A stretch of 7,456 nucleotides of DNA from Bacteroidota bacterium (GTDB taxonomy: Bacteria > Zhuqueibacterota > JdFR-76 > DREG01): positions 1 to 7,456 of the forward strand of contig JAUXJX010000083.1 in NCBI GenBank assembly GCA_030624545.1. Reading direction: 5' to 3'. Position 1 is the first letter of the stretch; each line of letters begins with the position of its first letter. Shown piece by piece: positions 6,589-7,456 of this stretch. The notes under the pieces are model-generated. The model ran no database searches. It was not told the origin of the DNA and saw only the letters and a list, made by a program, of their open reading frames with translations. The position numbers and the translations under genes were made by a program.

Positions 6589-7456
6589 TCATCGTACCAG
6601 AGTTATGGATATCGTTTTCTCATATTGTTCGGAGTTTTCAAAATTCAGCGACATTGCCCTCAATCTGACAAAATAATTTCCGCTCGCGGCGAGAAAACCT
6701 TGATCATCCAGACCATCCCAGCTTTCCTCAAAAGACCCGGCAGATTTTTTTTCGTGAACGAGTTCACGGACCGTCTGGCCCCTGGAATCAAAAATGGTGA
6801 CATCCACATGTGAGGGCACGGCTAGAACATAAGGTATCACCGTCTCCGGGTTAAAAGGATTGGGAAAATTCTGCAGCAGCGCAAAGTCTCTTGCCGTCGT
6901 CCCGGAATGGTCATCAACCGACGTCGTCGGGAAAAAATACTTCAAAATTCTTGCCATGACTTCAGTACGATTTCCCTCGCCGGAGATTGTCTCAAATGGA
7001 AAGCCCAGATAAACGAGTCTGCCAGGTGCGGTTCCACCGGCAAAGGTTCCTTCGTACTGAACACCGGCTATCTGATTCGTTCTATAGATCAGGCTTGCCA
7101 TCGCGCCGGCTCCGAAGGGGTTCACAAAGTCGGGTGAATCCTCTGGGTAAGGATTGTTGCCAAATTCGAAGTTCAAATCCTCGAATATGGTCCCGCCAAC
7201 TCCCAAGGCCGTGGAAATGCCTGCGTTATTTCCCGCATAATCCACTTTTAAGAACTCATGCAGGAATTCTTCATCAGCCTCCGTGGAGCCTGGTGAATCG
7301 CTGTCACGATCAAGATCCCAGGCGATCTCGGAACCACTCACGAATAGCATGCCCCCGTTTCTCAGAAAGTCCGTTACCAACTGCTGCTCTTCAATACTGA
7401 ATGTCTCGTCATTGGCTGATTCGTCGCCCAGGAACCATATCACGGCATCATAGTCG
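6589..7456 (-). CDS. Exported protein with amidotransferase-like domain and C-terminal FlgD-like / type IX secretion sorting domain, 5' end outside window
   Basis: C-terminal part of a larger secreted or surface protein; 289 codons are visible and the frame is open at the right edge (DYDAVIWFLGDE), so the real start lies beyond base 7456. A GTG at 7443-7441 sits mid-domain and is unlikely to be the start. The first 172 residues (counted from that GTG) alternate strands and helices with the pattern VIWFLGDE ... LVTDFLRNGGMLFVSGSEIAWDL, resembling class-I glutamine-amidotransferase-like folds found in multidomain secreted proteins; no catalytic nucleophile is identifiable. After a linker, residues 189-284 start with LLQNFPNPFNPETVIPY and continue with VTIFDSRGQTVREL ... 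SWDGLDDQG ... SGNYFVRLRA, the FlgD_ig / T9SS type A tail pattern, ending in ITLVR. Such tails direct Por-type secretion and are removed or linked at the surface. The gene precedes the kinase by 102 bases on the same strand; no functional link is evident. Confidence 0.85.
   Translation of the reverse strand, partial: DYDAVIWFLGDESANDETFSIEEQQLVTDFLRNGGMLFVSGSEIAWDLDRDSDSPGSTEADEEFLHEFLKVDYAGNNAGISTALGVGGTIFEDLNFEFGNNPYPEDSPDFVNPFGAGAMASLIYRTNQIAGVQYEGTFAGGTAPGRLVYLGFPFETISGEGNRTEVMARILKYFFPTTSVDDHSGTTARDFALLQNFPNPFNPETVIPYVLAVPSHVDVTIFDSRGQTVRELVHEKKSAGSFEESWDGLDDQGFLAASGNYFVRLRAMSLNFENSEQYEKTISITLVR

Noticed and set aside
7441..7443. GTG as the true start of the exported protein
   Set aside because: The upstream codons (Asp-Tyr-Asp-Ala) continue the domain pattern YDAVIW to the window edge, so the GTG encodes the Val of that strand.

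Overview
The window carries five protein-coding genes, all on the minus strand and tightly packed. Two run off the window: the first transcribed gene lacks its 5' end and the last lacks its 3' end. No RNA gene, insertion sequence, CRISPR array or integration site was recognised, and no gene-free stretch exceeds about 100 bases.

Layout in transcription order (right to left). (1) 7456-6589: the C-terminal part of an exported protein, with a class-I-amidotransferase-like domain and a C-terminal FlgD-like / type IX secretion sorting domain. (2) 6486-4663: a membrane-anchored histidine kinase with two PAS domains. (3) 4659-3235: its NtrC-type, sigma-54-dependent response regulator, three bases after the kinase. 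(4) 3147-2284: a polytopic membrane protein of the ArsP_2 / 'putative 10TM heavy-metal exporter' type, with two internal repeats and a histidine-rich linker. (5) 2183-1: a LonB-like ATP-dependent protease with intact Walker A and Ser-Lys catalytic dyad, cut just before its C-terminus.

Likely organism: the NFPNPFNPETVIPY tail is typical of Bacteroidota, Ignavibacteria, Calditrichota, KSB1, Zixibacteria and related (FCB-like) lineages. The kinase/regulator pair, from memory, looks most like pairs common in Desulfobacterota. A free-living Gram-negative environmental bacterium of an FCB-type or neighbouring candidate phylum is my best inference; a precise taxon cannot be given.

How the genes may work together: kinase and regulator are almost certainly co-translated partners. 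The regulator is a sigma-54 activator, but I see no -24/-12 promoter in the gaps, so its target may lie elsewhere, or the downstream transporter may simply share the transcript. A metal- or metalloid-stress module (sensor, activator, efflux pump, quality-control protease) is a reasonable but unproven reading. The genes belong to known families. The points most worth checking are the pump's uncertain start (possible one-base slip), the GGFTGA variant of the activator's sigma-54 loop, the extended dimerisation domain of the kinase, its possibly leaderless message, and an inverted repeat enclosing the presumed lon-like promoter.
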